Positions 16,735-26,400 of a stretch of 64,000 nucleotides of DNA are shown one piece after another. The stretch's first letter is position 1; each line of letters opens with the position of its first letter. The DNA is taken from positions 3,415,001 through 3,479,000 of the forward strand of contig NZ_JAKRKC020000001.1 in assembly GCF_022664455.2 (NCBI RefSeq). The letters run 5' to 3'. The notes under the pieces were generated by a model. That model ran no database searches. It was not told where the DNA came from and saw only the letters and a list, made by a program, of their open reading frames with translations. The translations under genes were made by a program, and so were the position numbers. The stretch comes from Actinomadura luzonensis. Lineage in GTDB: Bacteria > Actinomycetota > Actinomycetes > Streptosporangiales > Streptosporangiaceae.

Positions 16735-17699
16735 CGCAGCCCCATGAACGCCGCCAGGCGCTCGTGCATGACGGCCAGCCGGGGCGCGTGCGCGGCCGCG
16801 GCCTCCGGGCCCGGCGCGTAGTAGAGCGACCACAGCTCGGTGCCGGTGAAGCCGTAGCGGCGTTTGAAGGCGTAGCTGCCCCTGCCGAACTCGACCCGGC
16901 GCACACCCCTGGCGGGCGCGCCGGCCAGGATCTCGTACAGCAGGAACAGGTAGGGGCTGTACGCGCGCAGCGCCGCGTAGTCGATGCCGCCCGCCCACAG
17001 GTGCAGCACGCCGTCGTGCTCGACGGTCAGGAAGGCGGCGAGCGTGGCTCCGCCGAGGTCGGCGCAGACGACGGCGGCGCCGGGCAGCGCGGCCACGGCG
17101 GCGAACGTGGCCGCGTCGTACAGCGGCTCGATGCCGTGCCTGACGGCGGAGTCGTTGGCCAGCCGCAGGGCCTCGGGCAGCCGTCCGGCGTCCCGCGTCA
17201 TGGTGAGGCCGCGTTCGCGGGCGCGCCGCCACCGGCGCCGCCATTCGACGCGCTCGTCGCGCGGCAGGGCCGCCAGCACGCCGTCGACGCCGTCGCGCAC
17301 GTCGCAGGAGTAGGCGACGTCGAGCCGGATCACCGCGTCGGGCTCGCGGACCGCGCGCCAGCGCCGGGCGCAGGAGCGCGGCAGGTTCGCGACGAGCAGC
17401 CCGGCGGTGGCGTGGGCGCGGGCCCGCCCGGCGGCCTCCTCCAGCGTCCTGGCGATCTCGGCGGGCGCGGTGAGGTGGGTGGGGCCGTACACCGAGTACA
17501 GCGACGGCAGGTAGGCCATGGGCCCGTCCCACACGGCGGGCGTGCCGGCGTCGCGCTGGTAGCCGTTCCAGAAGGGGGAGTCCAGGACCAGCGCCGGGCC
17601 GCCCGCCGGGCCGCCGGGCAGGCGGCGCTCGGGGGTGACGTCCGGCCACCGGCCGCTGTGGTAGAGGCTGACCCGCCCGTCCCAGTAGTCGGCGCTCAT
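16731..17699 (-). CDS. FemAB/BioF2-type GNAT acyltransferase
   Basis: 322 residues. The C-terminal half has the GNAT_acetyltransf_6-like core: LANDSAVRHGIEPLY, AFLTVEHDGVLHLWAGGID, SPYLFLLYEILA and the closing GRGSYAFKRRYGFTGTELW. Such enzymes transfer acyl or aminoacyl groups (from acyl-CoA or aminoacyl-tRNA) to amines; in biosynthetic clusters they can build amide bonds. Start ATG overlaps the preceding stop as ATGA, and its stop overlaps the MFS start. A tailoring or coupling step of the pathway is inferred; donor and acceptor are unknown. Confidence 0.75.
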   Translation of the reverse strand: MSADYWDGRVSLYHSGRWPDVTPERRLPGGPAGGPALVLDSPFWNGYQRDAGTPAVWDGPMAYLPSLYSVYGPTHLTAPAEIARTLEEAAGRARAHATAGLLVANLPRSCARRWRAVREPDAVIRLDVAYSCDVRDGVDGVLAALPRDERVEWRRRWRRARERGLTMTRDAGRLPEALRLANDSAVRHGIEPLYDAATFAAVAALPGAAVVCADLGGATLAAFLTVEHDGVLHLWAGGIDYAALRAYSPYLFLLYEILAGAPARGVRRVEFGRGSYAFKRRYGFTGTELWSLYYAPGPEAAAAHAPRLAVMHERLAAFMGLR

Positions 17700-18766
17700 C
17701 CGCCGGCCAGCCCGAAGATGTCGCTCTGCGGCGGCAGCCCGGCGACGCCCAGCTCGGCGAGGACGGGGGCGGGCGGCGGGTTCTTGGGGGCGCAGGCGTC
17801 CAGCAGCAGCGCCGTGGAGCCGCCCTGGAACATCCGGTACAGCTCCGTGGCCGCCACCGCGGCCGCCGCCATCGGGTCGGCGGCGCACTGCCGGGTGTGG
17901 CGGGCCAGCTCGACGCAGAGCCGCATCGCCAGCGTGAACGACGTCACGTCGGCCGGCTCGCGGCGCACCCGCCCGTCGCCGGCGGCCACCGTGTACGGCT
18001 TGGGCAGCGACTCCACCAGGTCGCAGGCGTAGACGCCGAAGTCCGCCGGCCCGGCGGCGGGCCCGTCGCGCAGCAGGTGCCAGCTCATCAGGTAGTTGAG
18101 GTAGCCGAAGATGCGCGGATTGCGGCTGGTCAGGAAGAACGTGGCGGCCCGGCCGGCCTGGCGGCGGGCGAGCGGGGTGACGACGGTGCCGTAGCAGCCG
18201 GTGTCGACGAACGCGGCGGGCCGCGCCGGGTCGAGCCGCCCGGCCAGGTACGCCTCGAGCTGCGGCGACCCGAGCAGCCGGCGCGGCACGTCGAGCAGCG
18301 ACAGTTCGAGGCCGGCGGCCTGCGGCATGTGGCGGGCCGCGGCGTAGAACGGCAGGCCGTCCCTGCCGAGGAAGACCACCTGCCGGTACCCGGACTGGCG
18401 GCACCACTCCAGCGCCCACCAGGTGAAGCCCACCCACACCGGCAGCCACGGCCGGGCCCGCAGGACCAGCCGCTCGGCGGCGGCGGCGAGCCAGCCGGGC
18501 AGGTCGCCGCCCGGCTCGGGGCACAGCAGCCGCGCCAGGCGCTCGACCTGCGCGGGGCCGAGGTCGCCAGGCGCGGCCAGCGCGGCGCGGAACTCCCGCT
18601 CGGCCTGTTCGCCGGTGGGCGGCTCGCGGCCGGTCAGGGCGGTCCAGGCGGTGAGCAGGACGCGGTTGGTCAGGCGGCTGCTGCTGACGTAGTCGGGCTC
18701 GGTCACGGCCGGGCCGGCCAGCTCCTCGATCAGCTCGACGACGTCCGGCCCGGCGGCGACGCTCAT
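17696..18766 (-). CDS. Uncharacterised protein, distantly HAD-like
   Basis: 356 residues, soluble. Two motifs, QVVFLGRDGLPFYAA near residue 145 and AAFVDTGCYGTVVTPLAR near 195, recall the FLaRDG and DiGw.Gt motifs I know from the COG5610 group of predicted HAD-superfamily proteins found in polysaccharide loci. That link is from memory and not tested. The remaining sequence is not recognised. Both ends overlap neighbouring genes by 4 bp (ATGA), so it is a co-translated part of the operon, which argues for a pathway-specific role. Confidence 0.6.
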   Translation of the reverse strand: MSVAAGPDVVELIEELAGPAVTEPDYVSSSRLTNRVLLTAWTALTGREPPTGEQAEREFRAALAAPGDLGPAQVERLARLLCPEPGGDLPGWLAAAAERLVLRARPWLPVWVGFTWWALEWCRQSGYRQVVFLGRDGLPFYAAARHMPQAAGLELSLLDVPRRLLGSPQLEAYLAGRLDPARPAAFVDTGCYGTVVTPLARRQAGRAATFFLTSRNPRIFGYLNYLMSWHLLRDGPAAGPADFGVYACDLVESLPKPYTVAAGDGRVRREPADVTSFTLAMRLCVELARHTRQCAADPMAAAAVAATELYRMFQGGSTALLLDACAPKNPPPAPVLAELGVAGLPPQSDIFGLAGG

Positions 18767-19062
18767 GGCCGCGCCACCTGGGCGGCCAGGTCGAAGTACG
18801 TCTCCAGCGGGAGGGCCAGGAACGACTCCGTGCGCATGGCGCCCGACTGGGCGATGATCGACATGGCCGCGAACGCCTCCGGTGGGCCGCCCTCGACGTC
18901 CAGGACGAGCAGGTAGTCGTGGCGGCCGAGCAGGTTCCAGGCGTGCCGGACCGTGACCGCGCGGGCGCGCAGCCGTTCGGTCAGCGCCGCGAACCGTTCG
19001 CCTTCTTCGGCCTCGGTCAGGCACGCCTCGTCCGTGGCGGTGCCGAGAACGACGAGCTGCAT
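18763..19062 (-). CDS. GYD-domain protein
   Basis: 99 residues. The pattern is that of the GYD family: an N-terminal beta strand (MQLVVLGTATDE), a central WNLLGRHDYLLVLDVEGG where the usual G-x-Y/H-D signature occurs, and AFAAMSIIAQSGAMRTESFLAL. GYD proteins are small ferredoxin-fold dimers of unknown function, often beside biosynthetic enzymes. ATGA coupling to the following gene. A role as a small-molecule-binding or monooxygenase-like accessory protein is possible. Confidence 0.75.
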   Translation of the reverse strand: MQLVVLGTATDEACLTEAEEGERFAALTERLRARAVTVRHAWNLLGRHDYLLVLDVEGGPPEAFAAMSIIAQSGAMRTESFLALPLETYFDLAAQVARP

Positions 19063-19096
19063 GGTGCCGGTCCCCCCTTTGTGTTCGTGTCGGGTG

Positions 19097-20308
19097 CTAG
19101 GTCGTGCGGCGGCGTCGCGGCAGGCAGAGCTGGGCGGACCACAGGCCGCCCACGGCGCACACGGCCCACAGCGCCCAGTCGCGGTAGGCGTAGACGGCGC
19201 CGCCGAGCAGCGGGCCGACGCCGGTGCCGAGCGTGATCGCCGCGCCGTACAGGCCCTGGTAGCGGCCGCCCATGGCGGGCGGGGCCAGGCCGCCGAGGTA
19301 GGCGCCGGCCATCGCGGCGTACAACATCTCGCCGAGCGTCCACAGCAGGACGGTGGCGGCGAGCCACCCCATGTCGCCGGCCCAGCCGGTCAGCGCCAGC
19401 CCGGCGCCGGTGAGCAGGTTGCCGAGCGCCAGCACCCGTTCGGGCCGCCGCCGCGACACGGCGCTGGTGATCGGCAGCTCCAGCAGCACGACCAGGACGC
19501 CGTTGAGCCCCATGAGCAGCCCGAAGTCGGCCGGGGTCAGGCCGGCGGCCTCGACGTGCAGCGGCAGGCCGACCGTGGACTGGATGTAGATGAACTCGGC
19601 CAGCAGCGTCATCAGCAGGAAGCGGCGCAGCCGCCGGTCGGCCAGCGCCTCCCGGTACCCGGCCCGCGTCCCGGCCGGGTCGTGGCCCTCGGGCGCGCCG
19701 GTCACGGGGACGTCGCGCAGCAGCACCAGCGCGATCAGGCCGAACAGCAGGCAGGCGGCGGCGTTGCCGAGGAACAGCCCGACGTAGGAGACGGTCGCGA
19801 GCACCCCGCCGAGCACGCCGCCGAGCGCGGCCCCGATGTTCATGGCGAAGCGGTGCACGGCGAAGGCGGCCAGCCGCTGCTGGTCGCTGCCGGTGGCGTC
19901 CACCAGCAGCGCGGCGGCGGCCGGGCGGTAGAGCTGCGCGGCGGCCCCCGCCAGCCCGGCCAGCGCCACCAGCGCGGGCAGCGAGGCGAGGAACGGCACG
20001 GCGGCGGTCAGGCCCGCGGCGGCGGCCATCGAGGCCACGATCGTCCAGCGGCGGCCGATCCGGTCGGCGAGGTAGCCGCCGACCGTGTTGCCCGCCACGT
20101 TGCCCAGCCCGGCCGCGCCCAGCACGAGCCCGGCCGCCGCCGGGGAGAAGCCGCGGCCGGTCAGGTACAGGACCATGAACACCGGCAGGAAGTTGCCGAT
20201 CCGGTTGACCAGCACGCCGAGGCTGACGATCCAGACCGTGGCCGGGAGCCGCCGCAGGGTGTCGCGGAAGCGCGGCTCGCCGTCCGTCGGCCGGGCGGGG
20301 GCGCTCAC
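19097..20308 (-). CDS. MFS transporter
   Basis: 403 residues with 12 predicted membrane segments. The loop 2-3 signature is present (GGYLADRIGRRWT), along with typical helices such as IGAALGGVLGGVLATVSYVGLF and a tail ending in basic residues. It starts with a GTG that overlaps the ATP-grasp stop (GTGA). It is an H+-coupled exporter by family; within this operon it is likely to export the product. It is the second of two MFS genes in the operon, and this one is intact. Confidence 0.88.
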   Translation of the reverse strand: MSAPARPTDGEPRFRDTLRRLPATVWIVSLGVLVNRIGNFLPVFMVLYLTGRGFSPAAAGLVLGAAGLGNVAGNTVGGYLADRIGRRWTIVASMAAAAGLTAAVPFLASLPALVALAGLAGAAAQLYRPAAAALLVDATGSDQQRLAAFAVHRFAMNIGAALGGVLGGVLATVSYVGLFLGNAAACLLFGLIALVLLRDVPVTGAPEGHDPAGTRAGYREALADRRLRRFLLMTLLAEFIYIQSTVGLPLHVEAAGLTPADFGLLMGLNGVLVVLLELPITSAVSRRRPERVLALGNLLTGAGLALTGWAGDMGWLAATVLLWTLGEMLYAAMAGAYLGGLAPPAMGGRYQGLYGAAITLGTGVGPLLGGAVYAYRDWALWAVCAVGGLWSAQLCLPRRRRTT

Positions 20309-21576
20309 GTCACGGCCTCGGTGCGGATGCCGATCAGGTCGTGCAGCCGGGCGCAGTGCGCGAGCGCCTCCTCGGCGCTCGCGCCGCGCGCCATGACGTG
20401 GCCGGCGCGGTCCTCGCTCCAGGTCAGGGGCCGCACGACGGCGCCGGGCGCGACCGTCAGCTCCAGCTCCACGAGGGCGGGGTCGGCCCGGACGCGGTCC
20501 GCGCCGGTCACCTCGACGACCCGGCCCGGGGGCGGGGTGAGGAAGCGGATCGCGGCGGCGGCGCGCGGCGGCGGCGCGGCCGGCAGCGGCTCGACCAGCC
20601 CGAGGCGGGCGCCGAGCGCGTAGCGGTCCATGTCGACGCCGTAGGCGACCTCGGTCAGCTCGTTGATGCGGTCGCCGCCGACGCGGTTGTGCGACTCGAC
20701 GACGAGCGGGCCCCGGCCGGTCAGCTTGACCTCGGTGTGCGCGGGGCCGTGCCGCAGCCCGACCGCGTCGAGGAAGGCGGCCACCAGGTCCTCGACGCGG
20801 CGCAGCAGCGGGGCGGGGTGCCGGCTCGGCGTGGAGTGGCCCAGCTCCACGAAGCCGGGCCCGCCGACGAGCTTGTCGGTGACCGCGACGACGACGTGCC
20901 GGCCGTCGAAGCTCAGCGTCTCCACGCTGACCTCCGGCCCGTCCAGGAACTCCTCCATGAGGAAGCGGTCGAGGCCGGCGGCCAGCTCCCCGGCGTGCCG
21001 GCGGGCCAGCTCGCGGAAGCGGGCGGGGACGGCCGCGAGCCCGGCCGCGTCGCGCACGGCGGTCACGCCGAGGCTGCCCGCCTCGCTCGTCGGCTTCACC
21101 ACGATCGGCAGGCCGTGGGCGGCGGCGAACGCCCGCAGGTCGGCCTCGGTGCGGCCGAGCGCCGCGGCGACCGGGCTGAGGCCGAGCGCGGCGAGGCGCC
21201 GCCGCATCCGCCACTTGTCCAGCAGCAGGTCCACGGTGTCGAGGGTGGTGCCGCCGAGCCCGAGCAGGTCGTCGATCTGCGCGGCGGGCCGCAGGCCGAG
21301 CTCGGTCAGCGACACGACGGCGTCGAACGGGTAGGCCCGGTGCAGCGCGGCGGCCAGCGGCAGCAGCCGGGCGGTGTCGGTGTAGTCGACCAGCAGGGCC
21401 TGGTCCACGTACGGCCAGTGGGCGCGGTCGTAGCGGTCGGGGTGCTGGATGTGCACGACGCGGGCCCCCAGCTCGCGGGCCTTGCGCACGACCTTCAGCT
21501 TGCCGCCGACCACGGCGACGGCCGGGCGGCCGGGCGCCGCCTCGCCGGGCCGCGCGCGCGTGGCTTCTCGTGACAT
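20305..21576 (-). CDS. ATP-grasp carboxylate-amine ligase
   Basis: 423 residues. N-terminal pre-ATP-grasp fold (VAVVGGKLKVVRKARELGARV), central ATP-grasp with PIVVKPTSEAGSLGV and MEEFLDGPEVSVETL, and the metal-binding end ESHNRVGGDRINEL. This matches ATP-grasp ligases that join an amino acid or other carboxylate to an amine through an acyl phosphate, as in dipeptide or amide antibiotics. Ribosome site GAAGGAG lies 7 nt before the ATG. Beside a lone adenylation enzyme and a one-module NRPS, it probably makes an extra amide or peptide bond off the assembly line. Substrates unknown. Confidence 0.88.
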   Translation of the reverse strand: MSREATRARPGEAAPGRPAVAVVGGKLKVVRKARELGARVVHIQHPDRYDRAHWPYVDQALLVDYTDTARLLPLAAALHRAYPFDAVVSLTELGLRPAAQIDDLLGLGGTTLDTVDLLLDKWRMRRRLAALGLSPVAAALGRTEADLRAFAAAHGLPIVVKPTSEAGSLGVTAVRDAAGLAAVPARFRELARRHAGELAAGLDRFLMEEFLDGPEVSVETLSFDGRHVVVAVTDKLVGGPGFVELGHSTPSRHPAPLLRRVEDLVAAFLDAVGLRHGPAHTEVKLTGRGPLVVESHNRVGGDRINELTEVAYGVDMDRYALGARLGLVEPLPAAPPPRAAAAIRFLTPPPGRVVEVTGADRVRADPALVELELTVAPGAVVRPLTWSEDRAGHVMARGASAEEALAHCARLHDLIGIRTEAVT

Positions 21577-21601
21577 CGGAGCTCCTTCGTCGGGGCGCGG
21601 G

Positions 21602-23140
21602 TCACCCGTGGCCGTCGCGGCGGGCCGCGCCGGTGAGCGGGATCGCGCGCAGGGCGGTCCGGTCGACCTTGCCCGGGCGGTTGAGCGGCAGGGCGTCGAG
21701 CCAGACGTGCAGGCGCGGGATCATGTGGCCGGGCAGCCGGTCGCGCAGCCGGTCGGTGATCTCCTCGCCGGGCGCGGGCGTCCCGGCCAGGAACGCGACC
21801 ACGGCGGCGCCGCCCGGGGCGTCCTCGCGCAGCAGCACGGCGGCGTCCACGACGCCGGGGCACTCGCGCAGCGCGTGCTCCACCTCGCCGATCTCGACCC
21901 GGAAGCCGCTGATCTTGACCTGGTCGTCCACCCTGCCGAGGAACGACAGCTCGCCGTCCGGCCCCTTGCGGACCCGGTCGCCGGTGGCGTACATGCGCTG
22001 CCCGGGCAGCTCGGCGTACGGGTCGGGCAGGAACACCGCGGCCGTGCGGCCCGGCAGCCCGAGGTAGCCGCGCGCCACCCCGGCGCCGCCGATGTAGAGC
22101 TGGCCCTCCTGCCCGTCGGGGACGGGCGACAGGTCCTCGTCGAGCACGTACGCCCGCACCCCGCGGATCGGCCGCCCGATGGGCACCCACCGGGGCGTGG
22201 ACGGGACGCACCTGTACCAGGTGGGGGCGACCGAGGTCTCCGTCGGGCCGTAGCCGTTCCAGACCACCGGCCCGCCCGCGTCGGCCAGGCCGGGGCCGTC
22301 GAGCTGGGACCCGCCGGTGATCACCAGCCGCACCCCCGAGGCGGCCAGGCGCGGCAGCAGCGAGCGCCCGTACGGGCCCAGGACCGCCGCGGGGATCTCC
22401 AGCACGGTCGCCCCCAGGCTGCGGGCGGTGCGCACCATCCGGCTCGCGGGCAGGTCGGCGTCGCCGGGCACGGCCAGGCAGGCGCCGCAGCACAGCGGCA
22501 TGAGACAGTCGTGCATGGTGCTGTCGACGGTGACGGCGGTGGTCCAGAGCATGACGTCGCCCGGCTCGATCAGGCCGAGGTCCTCGATGGAGGCCACCAT
22601 CAGGTTGAACAGGCCCTGGTGCGGGACGCCGACCACCTTGGGCCGCCCGGTCGAGCCGGACGTGGTGATCGCGTAGGCGAGGTCGAGCGGGCTCGCCGCG
22701 TGCGGCGGGGGAGCGGCGTCGTCCTCGCCCCGCAGGGTGGGGTCGTCGATGAGCTGCGCCGCCGGCAGCCACGGGGTGGGCGCGGCGGTCAGCACCTGGT
22801 CGCAGCCGGCGTCCGCGAGCACCTCCTGGTTGCGGCGCGGCGGGTCGGCGGGGTCCAGCGGCAGGCAGGCCGCGCCGCTGCGCAGGATCGCGACGACGCC
22901 GGTGATGGCGGCCACGCCGCGCGGGGCCAGCAGGCCGACGACGCTGCCGGGGCCGGCTCCGCGCCGGCGCAGCCGCCGGGCCAGCCGGGCGGTGACGCGG
23001 CCGAGCTCGGCGTACGTCCACGACCGGCGGGCGGTGCGCAGGGCCGTCGCACCGGGCCGGGTGCGCACCTGGTGCTCGAACAGGTCGCACACGGTGCGGG
23101 CCTGCGACGGGACGCGTTCGAGCGGTCGCAGGTCCGGCAT
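21602..23140 (-). CDS. Stand-alone NRPS adenylation enzyme
   Basis: 512 residues covering a full adenylation domain: A3 ITTSGSTGRPKVVGVPH, A5 WNGYGPTETS, A7 YATGDRVRKG, A8 GRVDDQVKISGFRVEIGEVEHAL split across the hinge, and A10 LPLNRPGKVDR. No carrier or condensation domain is attached, so it must load a carrier in trans, most simply the lone ACP at 27426 or the PCP of the NRPS. By hand alignment the pocket reads roughly D-S-H-E-I-G-G-V-A, which I cannot match to a substrate. The start overlaps the MbtH stop as TGATG; a GTG 3 nt earlier is also possible. Confidence 0.88.
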   Translation of the reverse strand: MPDLRPLERVPSQARTVCDLFEHQVRTRPGATALRTARRSWTYAELGRVTARLARRLRRRGAGPGSVVGLLAPRGVAAITGVVAILRSGAACLPLDPADPPRRNQEVLADAGCDQVLTAAPTPWLPAAQLIDDPTLRGEDDAAPPPHAASPLDLAYAITTSGSTGRPKVVGVPHQGLFNLMVASIEDLGLIEPGDVMLWTTAVTVDSTMHDCLMPLCCGACLAVPGDADLPASRMVRTARSLGATVLEIPAAVLGPYGRSLLPRLAASGVRLVITGGSQLDGPGLADAGGPVVWNGYGPTETSVAPTWYRCVPSTPRWVPIGRPIRGVRAYVLDEDLSPVPDGQEGQLYIGGAGVARGYLGLPGRTAAVFLPDPYAELPGQRMYATGDRVRKGPDGELSFLGRVDDQVKISGFRVEIGEVEHALRECPGVVDAAVLLREDAPGGAAVVAFLAGTPAPGEEITDRLRDRLPGHMIPRLHVWLDALPLNRPGKVDRTALRAIPLTGAARRDGHG

Positions 23141-23355
23141 CACGCCTCCTCCCGGCGCGCGGCGGCCTGGCGGCGCAGGCTGAGGGGCCGCAGGTCGGTC
23201 CAGGTCCGGTCGATGAAGGCCAGGCGGTCGGCCTTGGGGCCGGGCGGGCCGACGGGACGCCAGCCCGCCGGGACGTCGCGGCCGGCCGGCCAGATCGAGT
23301 ACTGCTCCTCGTCGTTGACCACGACGTGGAAGTCGCCGTGCTCGTCGTCGAACAT
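23140..23355 (-). CDS. MbtH-family protein
   Basis: 71 residues with the family's invariant features: FHVVVNDEEQYSIWPAGRDVP, then PAGWRPVG and a tail with WTDLRPLSLR. MbtH proteins bind adenylation domains and are needed for their folding or activity. It lies between the NRPS and the stand-alone adenylation gene, so it probably serves one or both. A ribosome site (GAGGACGAG) precedes the ATG. Confidence 0.95.
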   Translation of the reverse strand: MFDDEHGDFHVVVNDEEQYSIWPAGRDVPAGWRPVGPPGPKADRLAFIDRTWTDLRPLSLRRQAAARREEA

Positions 23356-23374
23356 CTCGTCCTCGTTCCTGGAT

Positions 23375-23416
23375 GTCGGATGGGCGGTGTCGATTGGGCG
23401 GTGCCGGATGGGCGGG
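23375..23416. repeat. Tandem 14-bp repeat, three copies, abutting the NRPS stop codon
   Basis: GTCGGATGGGCGGT, GTCGATTGGGCGGT and GCCGGATGGGCGGG follow one another (23375-23388, 23389-23402, 23403-23416) and end exactly at the NRPS stop codon. They fill the whole gap to the MbtH gene. Confidence 0.85.
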
Positions 23417-26400
23417 TCAGGCGGGGAGGTCGCTCAGCGCCCAGGTGATCGCGGCCGGGAGCGCGGCCTCCCAGGCGGCGTAGGTGTGGCCGCCGTCGCC
23501 GTACGAGCAGCGCACCACGTGGCCCTGGGCGGTCAGGTCCTCGCCGGTGCGTTTGGTGGCGTCCACCAGGCTGAGGCCGTCGTCGAGCAGGAGGTCGGCC
23601 TCCTCGCGCCCGGCCGCCAGCAGGAACCGGCCCGGCCGGCGGGCGGGGGCGGCGGGGCCGAGGCGGTGCTCGGTGAGCGGCCCGGACAGGGCGACCGCGC
23701 CCGCGAACCGGTCGGGGCGGCGCAGGGCCGCGCGGATCGCGGTGACCGCGCCGAGGCTCGCGCCGACGACGGTGGCGCGGCCGGGCGCGGCCCGCTCGCC
23801 GAGCCATTCCCGCAGGTACGGCAGCAGCTCGTCGGCGAGCACGTCCACGTAGGCGTCGGCCAGCAGCTCGCCGCGCCGCCCCGCCCAGTCGCGCGGGCTG
23901 AGGAACGCCGCGGCGACCGGGGGCGCGTCGCCGTCGAGCGCGAGCCGGTCGAGCAGCGCGGGCAGCCGCATGACGTCCACGAACTCGGAGCCGTCGAGCA
24001 CCACCAGCGTCCGGGCGGGGGCCGCGCCAGCCGAGACGAACAGGTCCACCCGCCGCCCGCCGGCCGGCCCCGGGCCGTGCCACTCGCGCCGCTCCAGGCG
24101 GTGCTCGCGGGTGGCCGCCCCGAGGTCGGCGCTGCTCTCGTCGAGCAGGACCCGCGCGTACCCGGTGGGCGTGCGGTGCCGCAGCATGAGCCCGAGCGGC
24201 ACCTCCCGGCCGAGCAGGCGGCGGACGGCGGCGGTGGCGCGGGGCACCAGCAGCGAGTGGCCGCCGTGGTCGAAGAAGTCGCCGTCCACCGGCACGTCCC
24301 GGCCGAGCACCGCCGACCACGCCTCGGCGACGCGCGCCTCCAGCCCGCTCACCGCGGCGGGACCGCTCCCGGGCCCGTTCCTGGGGGCGTTCACCGGGAC
24401 GGGCGGCAGCGCGGCCCGGTCCACCTTGTTGTTGGCGGTCAGCGGCAGCCGCGGGATCGGCACGACGTGGTCGGGCACCAGGTAGGCGGGCAGCCGCCCG
24501 GCCAGCGAGCGGCGCAGCGCGGCCGGCTCCGCCGGGTGGCCGGCCACGACGTAGGCGACGAGCGCCGGTCCCGTCGGCAGCTCGGCGCGCACCACGACGG
24601 CGGCGCTGACGCCGGGCTCGGCCAGCAGCGCGTGCTCGACCTCGCTCGCCTCGACGCGGTAGCCGCGGATCTTGAGCTGCCGGTCGGCCCGGCCGAGGAA
24701 GTCGATCGCGCCGCTCGCCAGGCGGCGGCCGACGTCGCCGGTGCGGTACATCCGCGCGCCGGGCGGGCCGGCCGGGTCGGGCACGAACGCCGCGGCCGTC
24801 AGCCCCGGCCGGCCGTGGTAGCCGCGCGCCAGGCCGTCGCCGGCCAGGTAGATCTCGCCGCGCATGCCGACGGAGGCCGGGTTGAGGTCGCGGTCCAGCA
24901 CGTACGCCCGCGTGTACGGGATCGCGTGCCCGATCGGCACCCGTCCGCTCCAGTACCAGTCCTGGAAGACGGTGGCCAGCACCGTGCACTCGGTGGGGCC
25001 GTAGGAGGCGATGACCCGGCAGCCGGGCAGCAGCCGGCGGGCGGTCTCGAAGCTCTTGGGGTTGACCACGTCGCCGCCGACGACGAGCGTCCGCAGCCCG
25101 GCAAGGTCGGCCGCCAAGTCGTCCGGCGGCTGTCCGGGTGACTGTTCCGGTGACTGTTCCGGTGACTGGGCCGGTGACTGGGCCGGCAGGTCGAGCAGCA
25201 GGTCGAGCTGGGGCGAGACGAGCTTGAGGGTGCTCACCCGGTGCTCGCGCAGCACCTCGCGCAGGCGGCCGAGCAGCGGCCCGAGGTCGTCGACGACGAC
25301 GCGCCCGCCGTGCGCGAGCGGCGTCCACTCCAGCACGGCCACGTCGAACGTCAGCGGCCCCGCCTGCAGGAACGTGGTGCCGGGGCCGACGTCGAGGTAG
25401 CCGGGCGCGCCCGCGACGAGCCTGCTCAGCGCGCGGTGTGGGATCGCGACGGCCTTGGGCGTGCCGGTGGAGCCCGAGGTGGAGATGAGGTAGGCCAGGT
25501 CCTCGGGCCCGGCGGCGAGGGGCGGGTCGGTGTCCGGCTCGCCGCTGAGGTCGGGCTCGCCGACGCTGAGCACGGGCGTCGCGCCCGAGGGGAGCCGGTC
25601 GCGCAGGGCCGGGCTCGCGATCGTGAGGACGGCGTCCGCGTCGGCCAGCAGGAAGCGCAGCCGCTCCTCGGGGAAGGCCGGGTCCAGCGGGAGGTAGGCG
25701 GCCCCGGTCTTGAGGACGGCGAGCAGCACGACGTAGGTCTCGACGGTGCGTTCCAGGCAGACGGCCACCACCCGGCCGGGCCCCGCGCCGCGGCGCTCGA
25801 GGTGGCGGGCGAGCCGGTTGGCGCGCGCGTTGAGCCGGCCGTAGGTGAGCGGGCCGCCCGCGCCGGCCACGGCCTCGGCGTCGGGCGGCGGGCCGCCTGG
25901 GCCTGGACGAGCTCGACGACGGTGGCGCGCGGGGCCGGCGTCTCCCGCGCGGCCGGGCCCGGTGCGGCCGGTGCGCCCAGCTCGCGCAGCGGGCGGCCGG
26001 GCGTCTCGGCGGCCTGCTCCAGCAGGGTGACGTAGCGGTCGGCCAGAGCGGCGATCGGCTCCTCGTCGAACAGCGCGGAGCGGTAGACGAACGTGGCCCG
26101 CAGCCGCCCGCCGGTCACCTGGGTGGTGAGCGAGAGGTCGAAGCGGGCGGTCACCGGCAGCTCGGGGTACCACCACTCGGGCGCGCCCGGGGCGTCGGCC
26201 AGCGCGCCGTGGTCGCCCGCGTGGTTGACCGCGATGTCGAAGATCGGGTTGCGGCCGTCCTCGGAGCCGGCGTTGAGCGCGCCGACGACGCGTTCGAAGG
26301 GCACGTCCTGGTGGGCGTCGGCGGCCATCCAGGCGTCCCTGGTGCGGGCGACCAGCTCGCGGAACGTCGTCCGGGCGCCGCCGGCGTCCACCCGGAGCAC

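Noticed and set aside
19097-21214. Apparent ATP-grasp/MFS fusion in one long minus-strand frame
   Set aside because: The upstream half is an out-of-frame shadow of the ATP-grasp gene. The MFS has its own GTG start at 20308 overlapping the stop.
21449-25141. 1200-codon plus-strand ORF opposite the adenylation and NRPS genes
   Set aside because: It is antisense to intact NRPS motifs and rich in Gly, Arg and Gln without domains.
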